DNA of 64,000 nt from Maritimibacter sp. (GTDB taxonomy: Bacteria; Pseudomonadota; Alphaproteobacteria; Rhodobacterales; Rhodobacteraceae): contig NZVC01000051.1 of NCBI GenBank assembly GCA_002701395.1, positions 48,146-112,145 of the forward strand, given 5' to 3'. Below are positions 33,884 to 42,963 of the stretch, one piece after another. Position numbers and translations under genes: made by a program. Within the stretch, counting starts at the first letter, position 1. Each line of letters opens with the position of its first letter. Below the pieces are notes generated by a model. That model saw only the letters and a list, made by a program, of their open reading frames with translations. It searched no databases and was not told the DNA's origin.

Positions 33884-35713
33884 ATGCCCTATTACCGTTC
33901 CCGCACCACCACGCATGGCCGCAACATGGCCGGGGCCCGCGGCCTTTGGCGTGCGACCGGCATGAAGGATGACGACTTCGGCAAGCCGATCATTGCCATC
34001 GTGAACAGCTTCACCCAGTTCGTCCCTGGCCACGTCCACCTGAAGGACTTGGGCCAGATGGTCGCGCGCGAGGTCGAGGCCGCCGGCGGGGTCGCCAAGG
34101 AATTCAACACCATCGCCGTCGACGACGGCATCGCGATGGGCCACGACGGGATGCTGTACTCGCTGCCCTCGCGCGAGATCATCGCCGACTCGGTCGAGTA
34201 CATGGTCAACGCCCACTGCGCCGACGCGATGGTCTGCATCTCGAACTGCGACAAGATCACCCCCGGTATGCTGATGGCCGCGATGCGCCTGAACATTCCC
34301 GTGGTCTTCGTGTCCGGCGGCCCGATGGAGGCCGGCAAGGTCGAGTGGGAAGGCAAGGAAAAGGCGCTGGACCTTGTCGACGCGATGGTTGCCGCCGCCG
34401 ACGACAAGTACACCGACGAACAGGTCGAGGCGATCGAGCAGGCGGCGTGCCCGACCTGTGGGTCCTGCTCGGGCATGTTCACCGCCAACTCGATGAACTG
34501 CCTGACCGAGGCTTTGGGCCTGTCGCTGCCGGGCAACGGCTCGACGCTGGCGACCCACGCCGACCGCAAGCGGCTGTTCGTCGAGGCGGGCCACCTGATC
34601 GTCGATCTCGCGAAACGCTATTACGAAGGCGAAGACGCCAGCGTCCTGCCGCGCAACATCGCCACGTTCGAGGCGTTCCAGAACGCGATGAGCCTTGATA
34701 TCGCGATGGGCGGCTCGACCAACACCGTGCTGCACCTGCTGGCCGCCGCCCACGAGGGCGAGGTCGAATTCTCGATGGCCGACATCGACCGTCTGTCGCG
34801 CAAGGTCCCGTGCCTGTGCAAGGTCGCGCCCGCCAAGGACGACGTCCACATGGAGGACGTGCACCGCGCCGGCGGCATCATGGCGATCCTTGGCGAACTG
34901 GATCGCGCGGGCCTGCTGGACACGACGGTCAACACCGTCCACTCGGGCACAATGGCCGAGGCGCTGGAACGCTGGGACGTCAAGCAGACCAAGGCGAATT
35001 CCGTGCACGAGTTCTTCTCGGCCGCGCCGGGTGGCGTGCCGACTCAGGTCGCCTTCAGCCAGGACCGTCGGTATCCGTCGGTCGACCTTGACCGCGAAGG
35101 TGGCGTGATCCGCGCGAAAGAGCATGCGTTCAGCCAAGACGGCGGGCTTGCCGTGCTGTACGGCAACCTTGCCGAGGACGGCTGCATCGTGAAGACCGCC
35201 GGTGTCGATGAGTCGATCCTGAAGTTCAGCGGTCCCGCCCACATCTTCGAGTCGCAGGACGATGCCGTGTCGGGCATCCTGACCGGCAATGTGAAGGAAG
35301 GCGAGGTCGTGCTGATCCGTTACGAAGGACCGCGCGGCGGGCCGGGGATGCAGGAAATGCTGTACCCGACCAGCTATCTGAAATCGAAGGGTCTGGGCAA
35401 AGCCTGTGCGCTGGTCACCGATGGCCGCTTCTCGGGCGGGTCCTCGGGGCTGTCGATCGGTCACGTCTCTCCCGAGGCGGCCGAGGGCGGCACCATCGGG
35501 CTGGTCGAGCAGGGCGACCTGATCGAGATCGACATCCCGAACCGGACGATCAACCTTGCCGTCGACGATGCCACGCTGGCGGCGCGCCGCGAGGCGCAGG
35601 AAGAGAAAGGCTGGCAGCCGGCCGAAAAGCGCAAGCGCAAGGTCACGACCGCGCTGAAGGCCTATGCCGCGCTGACAACCAGCGCCGCGAAGGGCGCGGT
35701 TCGGCAGATCTGA
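33884..35713 (+). CDS. ilvD: dihydroxy-acid dehydratase
   Basis: This 609-aa enzyme begins [21 protein letters not shown] and carries the Fe-S and metal motifs [12 protein letters not shown] and [19 protein letters not shown], matching the long E. coli-type IlvD. It converts 2,3-dihydroxy-3-methylbutanoate/pentanoate to the 2-oxo acids of valine and isoleucine synthesis. GGAGG precedes the ATG. It stands alone with respect to the other ilv genes and is followed by an unrelated-looking sugar-type gene set. Confidence 0.96.
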   Translation: MPYYRSRTTTHGRNMAGARGLWRATGMKDDDFGKPIIAIVNSFTQFVPGHVHLKDLGQMVAREVEAAGGVAKEFNTIAVDDGIAMGHDGMLYSLPSREIIADSVEYMVNAHCADAMVCISNCDKITPGMLMAAMRLNIPVVFVSGGPMEAGKVEWEGKEKALDLVDAMVAAADDKYTDEQVEAIEQAACPTCGSCSGMFTANSMNCLTEALGLSLPGNGSTLATHADRKRLFVEAGHLIVDLAKRYYEGEDASVLPRNIATFEAFQNAMSLDIAMGGSTNTVLHLLAAAHEGEVEFSMADIDRLSRKVPCLCKVAPAKDDVHMEDVHRAGGIMAILGELDRAGLLDTTVNTVHSGTMAEALERWDVKQTKANSVHEFFSAAPGGVPTQVAFSQDRRYPSVDLDREGGVIRAKEHAFSQDGGLAVLYGNLAEDGCIVKTAGVDESILKFSGPAHIFESQDDAVSGILTGNVKEGEVVLIRYEGPRGGPGMQEMLYPTSYLKSKGLGKACALVTDGRFSGGSSGLSIGHVSPEAAEGGTIGLVEQGDLIEIDIPNRTINLAVDDATLAARREAQEEKGWQPAEKRKRKVTTALKAYAALTTSAAKGAVRQI

Positions 35714-35810
35714 CGGCCTGACGCCGACACGTCCGGGAGGACCCTGCGGGGCGGACGATGATACAGGGGGCGCCCGCTCGATCAGGGCGGGTGCCGGGGA
35801 GGAGAGACCG

Positions 35811-36788
35811 GTGACCAAGTTTGCGACCCGCCTGAATTCCTTTGCCGCACGGGCAGAGACGGAATGGCCTGACCTGAAGGGTAAGCCGACGGCGCTGATG
35901 TGCGCGCAGCGCGCCGCGAAGGTGCCGGGCCTGACCCATGTCGACCTGAACTATCCCGATCACGTCCCCGGCGCGCCCGCCGACACCGCCGCGGCGATCC
36001 GCGACTGCGGGCTAGAGGTGAACGGGCTGGCGATGCGGTACTATACCAATCCCGCCTTCAAGCTTGGCGCCTTCACGCATCCCGACCGCGCGGTGCGGCA
36101 AGAGGCCATCGACCAGACCAAGGCGGGCATTGATGCCGCGCTAGAGATGGGCGCCCCCCTGATGACGCTGTGGCTGGGGCAGGACGGATTCGATTACAGC
36201 TTTCAGGGCGATTACGCCCGCATGTGGGAGGACGAGGTCTCTGGCATCCGCGAGGTGGCGGCCCACGCGCCCGAATGCATGATCTCGGTCGAGTACAAGC
36301 CGAACGAACCACGGTCTTACGCGCTGATGCCCGATGTCGCCACGACGCTGCTGGCCATCGACGAGGTCGGCCTGCCGAACCTTGGTGTGACCTTGGACTT
36401 TGCCCACGTTCTTTACGCCGACGAGATGCCCGCCTTCGCCGCGACGCTGATCTCTCGGCGCTCCCGCCTGCTGGGGGTGCACTTGAACGATGGCTACGGA
36501 AAGCGCGACGACGGGCTGATGGTCGGGTCGGTCCATCCGCAGGCGACGCTGGAACTGCTGTGGCAGATCACGCGCGACCGGTTCGACGGTGTGATCTACT
36601 TCGACACCTTCCCCGACGCTTCCGGCATCGATCCGGTCGAGGAATGCGCCACCAACATCGAGGTCACCGAACGGCTGATCGCGATGGCAAAGCGGGTGGC
36701 GGGCGACAACGCCCTGCACGAGGCGATCGCGGCACAGGATTCGCCGCGCAGCCAGCGCGCGGTGCAGCGGATCATGGGCGGGGAATAG
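35811..36788 (+). CDS. xylose-isomerase-like TIM-barrel protein
   Basis: This 325-aa protein (GTG start after GGGGAGGAGAG) contains an AP-endonuclease-2/xylose-isomerase barrel with metal-ligand-like residues in ISVEYKPNE, GVTLDFAH and VHLNDGYG. Members isomerise or epimerise sugars or keto acids. Its neighbours are a PfkB kinase and, further on, an FGGY kinase, an SIS protein and a creatininase-family hydrolase. Thermotoga-type inositol genes combine an epimerase of this fold with a hydrolase and a PfkB kinase, so a polyol/inositol route is one option. No specific substrate can be claimed. Confidence 0.8.
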   Translation: MTKFATRLNSFAARAETEWPDLKGKPTALMCAQRAAKVPGLTHVDLNYPDHVPGAPADTAAAIRDCGLEVNGLAMRYYTNPAFKLGAFTHPDRAVRQEAIDQTKAGIDAALEMGAPLMTLWLGQDGFDYSFQGDYARMWEDEVSGIREVAAHAPECMISVEYKPNEPRSYALMPDVATTLLAIDEVGLPNLGVTLDFAHVLYADEMPAFAATLISRRSRLLGVHLNDGYGKRDDGLMVGSVHPQATLELLWQITRDRFDGVIYFDTFPDASGIDPVEECATNIEVTERLIAMAKRVAGDNALHEAIAAQDSPRSQRAVQRIMGGE

Positions 36789-36791
36789 GCG

Positions 36792-37646
36792 ATGGCCGTC
36801 GCGGTGGTCGTCGGCAGCCTGCACTACGACATCTTCGTGGATGCGCCGCACCGTCCGGCCGCGGGCGAGACGGTGACCGCGCGGGCGTGGTCCCCCAAGT
36901 TCGGCGGCAAGGGCGGAAATCAGGCCGTCGCGCTGGCGGGGCAGGGCTGTGACGTCCGAATGGTCTCGGCCGTGGGGGACGATGACTTTGCGCCCTTCCT
37001 GCTGGACCGGCTGGCTGCGGGCGGCGTGTCTGCGGAATACGTGGCGCGGGTTGCTGGCACCGGCTCGGGGATGAGCGTGGCCATCGGTGACGACGCGGGC
37101 GACTATGCCGCCGCCATCGTGTCGGGCGCGAACCTTGCCATCGCGCCTGCCGTCGTCGCGGACCCGGCCTTGTGGAACGACGCGGCCTTCCTGCTGCTGC
37201 AGAACGAAGTACCCGAGGCCGTCAACCTTGCCGCTGCCACGGCGGCGCGGGCGCATGGCGCACGGGTCTGCCTGAACGCGGCGCCGATGCGCGCGATGCC
37301 GGATGCGCTGTTGGCGCTGGTGGACATTCTTGTCGTCAATCAGCCCGAGGCAGAGGCGATCTGCGGCGCGCCCGTCGGCTCTTTGGAGGAAGCCCTTGCC
37401 GCGGCGCGCGCGCTGACGGGGCGCGTGCCTGCCGCCGTGGTGACCGCTGGCGGGGCCGGGGTGGCGTTCGCCTCTGCCGAGGCATCCGGCGTGGTGCCGG
37501 GCGTTCCGGTGCGGGCCGTGTCGGCCCACGGCGCCGGGGACCATTTCATCGGGGCGCTGGTGGCGGCGCTGATGCGCGGCGCGCCGCTGTCCGACGCGGC
37601 GGCGACGGCGAATGCCGCAGCTGCCCGCCATGTTGCGGGCGGCTAG
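36792..37646 (+). CDS. PfkB-family carbohydrate kinase (ribokinase-like)
   Basis: This 284-aa kinase has the N-terminal GGKGGNQAVALAGQG motif and the C-terminal catalytic GAGDHFIGALVAAL, with the base aspartate retained (His replaces the usual Thr/Ala/Ser). It would phosphorylate a small sugar or nucleoside at the expense of ATP. It starts 3 bp after the TIM-barrel gene, so both act together. It is slightly shorter than typical ribokinases. Confidence 0.88.
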   Translation: MAVAVVVGSLHYDIFVDAPHRPAAGETVTARAWSPKFGGKGGNQAVALAGQGCDVRMVSAVGDDDFAPFLLDRLAAGGVSAEYVARVAGTGSGMSVAIGDDAGDYAAAIVSGANLAIAPAVVADPALWNDAAFLLLQNEVPEAVNLAAATAARAHGARVCLNAAPMRAMPDALLALVDILVVNQPEAEAICGAPVGSLEEALAAARALTGRVPAAVVTAGGAGVAFASAEASGVVPGVPVRAVSAHGAGDHFIGALVAALMRGAPLSDAAATANAAAARHVAGG

Positions 37647-37724
37647 CAGCCTCTCCGCGGTTTCCCCTTTCCCTTGCCGCTGCGGCGCGGCATGTAGGAC
37701 GGGACTCAGCCAAGGAGACCGCCG

Positions 37725-38585
37725 ATGACCCGTACCGTTTACGTCAATGGAGAGTACCTGCCCGAAACCGAGGCGAAGGTCTCTGTCTTCGACCGCGGCT
37801 TCCTGTTCGCGGACGGCGTTTACGAGGTGACCAGCGTTCTGGACGGCAAGCTGGTCGATTTCGACGGTCACGCCAAGCGGCTGGAACGCTCGCTGAACGA
37901 GCTTGAGATGAAGGCCCCAGCGACCAGCGACGAACTGCTGGAGATCCATCGCGAACTGGTCGCGAAGAACGGCATCGACGAGGGGCTTGTGTACCTTCAG
38001 ATCACGCGCGGCGCGCCCGGCGACCGCGATTTTGCCTATCCCGCTGCCGACGTGCCGCCGACGCTGGTGCTGTTCACGCAGAACAAGCCAGGTCTGGCCG
38101 ACAACCCGACCGCGAAGACCGGTATCAAGGTCATCTCGGTGCCGGACGTCCGCTGGGGCCGTCGCGACATCAAGACGGTACAACTGCTGTACCCGTCGAT
38201 GGGCAAGATGATGGCCAAGGCCGCCGGATGCGACGACGCGTGGATGGTCGAGGACGGCCAGGTGACCGAGGGCACCTCGAACAACGCCTATATCGTGAAG
38301 GGCAACAAGATCATCACGCGTGAACTGTCGACCGACATTCTGCACGGCATCACCCGTGCCGCCGTTCTTCAGATGGCGCGCGAAGCGCAGATGGAAGTCG
38401 AGGAACGCGCCTTCACCATCGACGAGGCGCAGTCCGCCGACGAGGCGTTCTTCACCTCGGCCTCGGCCTTCGTGATGCCGGTGGTCGAGATCGACGGCGT
38501 CCCGGTCGCGGGCGGCAAGCCCGGCCCAATCGCGGCGCGCCTGCGCGAGATCTACATCGACGAAAGCCGCAAGGTCGCGCTTTGA
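37725..38585 (+). CDS. class-IV PLP aminotransferase (D-amino-acid transaminase-like)
   Basis: This 286-aa enzyme has VFDRGFLFADGVYEV at the N-terminus, the PLP lysine in RRDIKTVQLL, and EGTSNNAYIV, the set expected for D-amino-acid/branched-chain class-IV aminotransferases. D-alanine:2-oxoglutarate transamination is the most probable activity by resemblance, with 4-amino-4-deoxychorismate lyase or BCAT as alternatives. AAGGAG lies upstream. It is followed by a 184-bp gap with a small ORF. Confidence 0.88.
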   Translation: MTRTVYVNGEYLPETEAKVSVFDRGFLFADGVYEVTSVLDGKLVDFDGHAKRLERSLNELEMKAPATSDELLEIHRELVAKNGIDEGLVYLQITRGAPGDRDFAYPAADVPPTLVLFTQNKPGLADNPTAKTGIKVISVPDVRWGRRDIKTVQLLYPSMGKMMAKAAGCDDAWMVEDGQVTEGTSNNAYIVKGNKIITRELSTDILHGITRAAVLQMAREAQMEVEERAFTIDEAQSADEAFFTSASAFVMPVVEIDGVPVAGGKPGPIAARLREIYIDESRKVAL

Positions 38586-38699
38586 TCCGCAGTCAGGCCG
38601 CCCGCGCCAAGCGGTGCGCGGCGGTCGCTGCCCCCTTTCCCTTCGCATGTGAACCTGAGTAGGCTGCTTCCGAAGGCGTTCGCGCCGAAGGGAGGAGCC

Positions 38700-38816
38700 A
38701 TGTTCACGTTCACCGCCGGGACCGGCGTCGCAGTCGTGTCAGCCGCACGCGCGCCCGCCGCCGTGCCCGATGCCCGTTCAGCTTGCCGACCTGCGAGGCC
38801 GCCGCATGGCCTCTGA
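38700..38816 (+). other. possible 38-codon leader ORF upstream of the M42 peptidase
   Basis: An ATG with a near-perfect GGAGGAG ribosome-binding site opens a 38-codon frame that ends with TGA one nucleotide before ATG 38818 of the peptidase gene (TGACATG). The peptide shows no recognisable family. The strong start and close spacing suggest translational coupling of the downstream gene. A sequencing error or an old frameshift at the peptidase N-terminus is the alternative. Confidence 0.4.
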
Positions 38817-38817
38817 C

Positions 38818-39918
38818 ATGTCCGCAAGGCTTCGGCGCGACCTTGAAGACCTGATGCGGATTCCCGGGTTGTCCGGGCACGAGGACCGCGTCCGTCGCGC
38901 CATCGCGGCGCGGCTGGCGGAGTGCGGGATCGACAGCCGTTCCGACCGCTTGGGCAACCTGATCGCGACGTTCGACGGTGGCTTCGACGCCCCGACCGTG
39001 ATGATCTTTACGCATATGGATCAGCTTGGCTTCATTGTGCGCAAGGTCGAAGACGACGGCATGATCCGCGTGGAACGGCTGGGCGGCGTGCCGGAACGGG
39101 CGCTTGTCTCGCAGGCGGTCCTGCTGTACACCGATGCGGGCGACGTCCCCGGGATCATCTACAACAAGTCGCACCACGCCACCCAGCCCGACGAGAAATA
39201 CACGGTGGCCAAGGCAGCCGACCTTCGGATCGACACCGGCCACGGGTCGAAGGCGGCGGTCGAGGCGGCAGGCATCCGGATCGGAACGCCGGTCGTCTAT
39301 CGCCCCGATGTCCTGCCGCTGGCTGGGAACCGTATTGCGGGCACCTCGGTCGATGATCGCGCGGGCTGTGCCGTGCTGCTGGAACTGGCCCGTGCGCTGT
39401 CGGATCGCGTGGGGGGCCCGACCGTTCATGTCGTCTTCACCACGCAAGAGGAATTCAACCTGCGCGGCGCTCAGGTGGCGGGGCAGGCGCTGAAGCCCGA
39501 CATCGCTGTACAGGTCGACCTGATGCTTGCCACCGACACCCCCGAGATGGCGGACCGGGGCGAGATGGTGCTTGGCGGCGGCCCCGGCATGTCGCTGTAT
39601 TCCTTCCACGGGCGCGGCACGCTGAACGGCGTGATCCCGCACCCCTCGGCCGTGCGCCTGTTCGAGCAGGCGGCCAGCGCCGAGGGCCTGCCGCTTCAGC
39701 GTTCGGCGCAGGTCGGGGTGTTGACGGATTTGTCCTATATCCAGCTTGTCGGCGAAGGGGTTGTGGCAATCGACGTGGGTTTCCCCATGCGATATTCGCA
39801 TTCCAGCCTCGAAATGTGCGATCTGTCGGACCTTGAACAGCTGACACAGCTGCTGACCGCCGCCGTCTCGCGGATCGGCCCCGACTTCCAACTGCTGCGT
39901 GACGGAGACCCCGAATGA
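38818..39918 (+). CDS. M42-family metallopeptidase (FrvX-like)
   Basis: This protein (366 aa from ATG 38818) has the M42 layout: LMRIPGLSGHEDRVRRAI, metal-ligand IFTHMDQLGF, the NRIAGTSVDDRAGCAVLLELA zinc bridge aspartate segment and the catalytic pair in FTTQEEFNLRGAQ. M42 enzymes are cobalt/zinc aminopeptidases or deblocking enzymes, sometimes encoded in sugar operons (FrvX). In-frame ATGs at 38770 and 38806 lack good ribosome-binding sites, and 38818 could be coupled to the small upstream ORF. The stop overlaps the FGGY kinase by 4 bp. Confidence 0.87.
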   Translation: MSARLRRDLEDLMRIPGLSGHEDRVRRAIAARLAECGIDSRSDRLGNLIATFDGGFDAPTVMIFTHMDQLGFIVRKVEDDGMIRVERLGGVPERALVSQAVLLYTDAGDVPGIIYNKSHHATQPDEKYTVAKAADLRIDTGHGSKAAVEAAGIRIGTPVVYRPDVLPLAGNRIAGTSVDDRAGCAVLLELARALSDRVGGPTVHVVFTTQEEFNLRGAQVAGQALKPDIAVQVDLMLATDTPEMADRGEMVLGGGPGMSLYSFHGRGTLNGVIPHPSAVRLFEQAASAEGLPLQRSAQVGVLTDLSYIQLVGEGVVAIDVGFPMRYSHSSLEMCDLSDLEQLTQLLTAAVSRIGPDFQLLRDGDPE

Positions 39919-41402
39919 CCTGCACGCTTGGTGTCGACATCGGCACGTTCGAATCCAAGGGCGTCCTTGTCGACGCCTCGGGCACGATCCTTGCACAGGC
40001 CACCGCGCCGCACGAGATGATCGTGCCGCGCCCCGGCTGGGCCGAGCACCGCGCCGACGAGGATTGGTGGGGCGATTTCGTCACCATCACGCGCAAGCTG
40101 CTCGACAGTTCCGGCATTGACCCCGCCGACATCGCGTGCATCGCGACCTCTGCCATCGGACCCTGCATGTTGCCGGTTGACGCCGATGGCCGCCCGCTGA
40201 TGAACGGCGTGCTTTACGGCGTCGACACTCGCGCCAGCGCCGAGATCGCAGAGCTGACCGACACCATCGGCGCCGACGTGATCCTAGACCGCTGCGGCAA
40301 TGCCCTGACGTCGCAGTCGGTCGGCCCCAAGATCCTGTGGCTGGCCCGCAACCGGCCAGAGCTTTTCGAGAAGACCGCGAAGGTTCTTACCTCGACCAGC
40401 TACCTGAACTTCTGGCTGACCGGCGACTATACCATCGACCGCTATACCGCCGCCGGGTTCACCCCGCTGTACGACGTGGCCACCGGCGACTGGACCGACG
40501 ACCTTGGCGAGATCGTTCCGCTCGATCGCCTGCCGCGCCTGCTGTGGTCCACAGAGATCGCGGGGCACGTGACCGAGGCCGCTGCCGCCGAAACCGGCCT
40601 TGCCCCCGGCACGCCGGTCACCGCCGGCACCATCGACGCCGTGGCCGAGGCGGTCAGCGTCGGCGTCCGCGCGCCCGGCGACATGATGATGATGTACGGC
40701 TCGACCGTCTTCATCATCGAGGTCACGCCGGATCGCGTCACCGACCCGCGCCTTTGGTATGCGCCGTGGCTGTTTCCGGGTACGCATGCCTCGATGGCCG
40801 GGCTTGCCACCTCGGGCACGCTGACCCACTGGTTCCGCGACCGCTTCGCCCGCGAACTGCCGCGCGACAAGGCGTTCCCCGCTCTCGCAGCCGAGGCCGC
40901 CGAAAGCCCCCCCGGGGCGAACGGGCTGCTGATGCTGCCCTACTTCTCGGGCGAACGCACGCCGATCCACGACCCGAACGCGCGCGGCACCTTCTTCGGC
41001 CTGAACCTGACCCACACCCGCGGCGACATGTACCGCGCGCTGATCGAGGGCATCGCGCACGGCACCGCGCATGTGTTCGACACCTACCGCGAGGCCGGCG
41101 CGGCGCCGAACCGGGTGCTGGCGGTCGGCGGCGGGGTGCAGAACGCCACATGGCTTCAGGCGACCTCGGACATCGGCGACGTGCCGCAGCAGGTCTGCGA
41201 GCGGACGGTCGGGGCGTCCTATGGCGACGCCTTCCTTGCCGCCTGCGCCGTCGGTCTGGCGCAGCCCGGCGACATCGACGGCTGGAACCCGGTGACGCGC
41301 ACGATCGCGCCGGAACAGCACGACGTCCATGCCCGCCAACATGCACTGTTCCTGCGGCTGTACGAGCAGACGAAGGACATCGCGGCGGAGCTGGCGCAAT
41401 GA
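39915..41402 (+). CDS. FGGY-family carbohydrate kinase
   Basis: This 495-aa kinase shows the FGGY fold: GVDIGTFESKGVLVD at the N-terminus (phosphate 1 loop), NGVLYGVDTRASAE, the adenosine-binding GGGVQNATWLQ and a C-terminal GASYGDAFLAACAVGL. It resembles xylulokinase-like proteins of unassigned specificity. It is coupled to the M42 peptidase before it and to the SIS protein after it, suggesting that a ketose or polyol is phosphorylated and the product then handled by the SIS protein. Confidence 0.88.
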   Translation: MTCTLGVDIGTFESKGVLVDASGTILAQATAPHEMIVPRPGWAEHRADEDWWGDFVTITRKLLDSSGIDPADIACIATSAIGPCMLPVDADGRPLMNGVLYGVDTRASAEIAELTDTIGADVILDRCGNALTSQSVGPKILWLARNRPELFEKTAKVLTSTSYLNFWLTGDYTIDRYTAAGFTPLYDVATGDWTDDLGEIVPLDRLPRLLWSTEIAGHVTEAAAAETGLAPGTPVTAGTIDAVAEAVSVGVRAPGDMMMMYGSTVFIIEVTPDRVTDPRLWYAPWLFPGTHASMAGLATSGTLTHWFRDRFARELPRDKAFPALAAEAAESPPGANGLLMLPYFSGERTPIHDPNARGTFFGLNLTHTRGDMYRALIEGIAHGTAHVFDTYREAGAAPNRVLAVGGGVQNATWLQATSDIGDVPQQVCERTVGASYGDAFLAACAVGLAQPGDIDGWNPVTRTIAPEQHDVHARQHALFLRLYEQTKDIAAELAQ

Positions 41403-41950
41403 AGGGCGCGTCAACCGCCCTTGCGGAACTTGGCGCCGCCCTCGACGCAATAGACCCGGCGCAGGTCGACGCCGCCTGCGCGCGCATTGCGGCGGCGGGC
41501 CGCATCGTCGTCTACGGTTGCGGTCGCGAAGGGCTGATGATGCGCGGTCTCGCGATGCGGCTCGCGCATCTCGGGCTGGACGCGCATGTGCAAGGAGAAA
41601 TGGCGACGCCGCCAGTGGGGCCGGGCGACCTGTTCTTCGCCTCGGCCGGTCCCGGAGAGCTGTCCACCGTCACCGCGCTGATGCGGGTGGCGCAACAGGC
41701 GGGCGCGGGCGTTCTGCTGCTGACGGCGGAACCGGACACGCCCTCTGCCGCGCTTGCCGACGCGGTGCTCGCGATCCCGGCTCAGACGATGGCGCGCGAC
41801 AGCGGGGCAGGGGCCAGCGCGGTGCTGCCGATGGGCTCGGTCTTCGAAGGGGCGATGTTCGTCCTGTTCGAACTGATGGTGAACGACCTGCGCATACGGC
41901 TGGGCGAAACGCCCGCGACCATGCGCGCCCGCCACACCAATCTGGAATAG
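41399..41950 (+). CDS. SIS-domain sugar-phosphate isomerase-like protein (6-phospho-3-hexuloisomerase type)
   Basis: This 183-aa protein consists of one SIS domain: GRIVVYGCGREGLMMRGLAMRLAHLG, GPGDLFFASAGPGELSTV and VLLLTAEPDTPSAA, ending with SVFEGAMFVLFELMVNDL, which is characteristic of the 6-phospho-3-hexuloisomerase (HxlB) branch. It is coupled to the FGGY kinase (ATGA) and lies 4 bp before the creatininase-family gene. No 3-hexulose-6-phosphate synthase is present, so formaldehyde fixation is unlikely. Confidence 0.85.
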   Translation: MKGASTALAELGAALDAIDPAQVDAACARIAAAGRIVVYGCGREGLMMRGLAMRLAHLGLDAHVQGEMATPPVGPGDLFFASAGPGELSTVTALMRVAQQAGAGVLLLTAEPDTPSAALADAVLAIPAQTMARDSGAGASAVLPMGSVFEGAMFVLFELMVNDLRIRLGETPATMRARHTNLE

Positions 41951-41954
41951 GCCG

Positions 41955-42692
41955 ATGCGCTATGAACTGATGCTGCCCCACCAGATCCGCGCGGCCATCG
42001 CGGCGCAGACGCCGGTGATCCTGCCGCTGGGCGTGCTGGAATACCACGGCGAGCACATGGCCGTCGGGATGGATACACTCGCCGTGACCCGCATCTTCGA
42101 CCGGCTGGAGCAGGAAATGGACCTTGTCCTTCTGCCGCCGTTTCCGTTCGGCGCCGCCAGCCTTGCGGTCGCGGGGCCGCAAAGCGGCACGGTGCACGTC
42201 GACGCGGACCGCTTCCAGCCGTTCGCCGAGGCGCTGTTCACCGGCCTGCTGCGCACCGGCTTTCGCAACATCCACGCGGTCGTGCATCACCAGACTGAGA
42301 ATTTCGCCGCCGGGATGCCCACGGATCTCGCCTTCCGCCTCGCCGCGCGGCAGGCGCTGTTCCGCTTTCTCGAGGCAGAGCGCGGCGAAGGCTGGTGGGG
42401 CGACAAAGACATGGCGGACTATTACGCCCAGCACGACAACGGGACCGACCCGTTCAACTGGATCTCGGTCCACCCGCTGATGGACGCCCGGATCACCGCC
42501 AGCTACCCCTTCGATCACGCGGGCATCGGCGAGACGTCCCTGATGATGGCGCTGGCGCCCGAAGCGGTCGACGCCGCCCGCTTGGACGACAACACCACAT
42601 GGTACACCGAAACCGCCCGCGACGCCTCGGCCGAGCTCGGCGAAACCGGCGTTCAACTGATCCTCGACCGCTGGCGCGCCCTGCTGGCCTGA
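41955..42692 (+). CDS. creatininase-family hydrolase
   Basis: This 245-aa protein has the family motif PLGVLEYHGEHMAVGMDT with the metal-binding Glu, His and Asp, and VVHHQTENFAAGMP further on. The family hydrolyses amide or C-C bonds of cyclic substrates (creatinine, mycofactocin precursor, 3-dehydro-scyllo-inosose). Because the neighbours are sugar-type enzymes, a cyclic keto-polyol or lactam substrate is more likely than creatinine. It ends the gene set that starts at 35811. Confidence 0.85.
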   Translation: MRYELMLPHQIRAAIAAQTPVILPLGVLEYHGEHMAVGMDTLAVTRIFDRLEQEMDLVLLPPFPFGAASLAVAGPQSGTVHVDADRFQPFAEALFTGLLRTGFRNIHAVVHHQTENFAAGMPTDLAFRLAARQALFRFLEAERGEGWWGDKDMADYYAQHDNGTDPFNWISVHPLMDARITASYPFDHAGIGETSLMMALAPEAVDAARLDDNTTWYTETARDASAELGETGVQLILDRWRALLA

Positions 42693-42694
42693 CC

Positions 42695-42772
42695 GCGCCC
42701 CTGCTTCTTCTCTTTCGAAATACCTCGGGGGAGTCGCGGAACGCGACGGGGGCAGAGCCCCCGCCCGGTCTC
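42695..42772. repeat. dispersed repeat element, copy 1
   Basis: A block beginning GCGCCCCTGCTTCTTCT, followed by a GAAATA core, a G-run, and a GGGGGCAGAGCCCCC hairpin. A second copy lies at 50590-50662 with the same 17-bp start and the same order of parts. It is located directly after the creatininase-family gene and leads into the 46-bp tandem repeats. Confidence 0.65.
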
Positions 42773-42900
42773 GTGGCGCGCCTTCGGTGCGACGGGGGCA
42801 GAGCCCCCGCCCGGTCTCGTGGCGCGCCTTCGGTGCGACGGGGGCAGAGCCCCGCCCGGTCTCGCGGCGCGCCTTGGGCGCGACGGGGGCAGAGCCCCCT
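42745..42900. repeat. 46-bp tandem repeat with hairpin core, three copies plus a partial
   Basis: Units start at 42745, 42791 and 42837 (46, 46 and 45 bp) with a partial fourth at 42882-42900. Each unit begins GACGGGGGCAGAGCCCCC, a self-complementary hairpin, followed by a GC-rich linker ending GCGCGCCTTCGGTGC. The third copy has one C deleted in the hairpin and several substitutions. Nothing in the 270-bp spacer 42693-42963 looks like a gene. Confidence 0.85.
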
Positions 42901-42963
42901 TCCGGGGCATCGGCGAACGCGTCCCGATTGACTCTTTCCCGCCGAAGCGCCAAGTCACCGCGC

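Noticed and set aside
41399..41950. Ribulose monophosphate formaldehyde fixation suggested by the HxlB-like SIS protein
   Set aside because: No 3-hexulose-6-phosphate synthase is present and the neighbours are FGGY kinase and creatininase-family genes.
42745..42900. Tandem repeats considered as a CRISPR array
   Set aside because: Units are directly adjacent with no unique spacers, and no cas genes are present.
42901..42963. Fluoride riboswitch before crcB
   Set aside because: The upstream sequence is repeat-derived and I could not find the conserved riboswitch core by eye.
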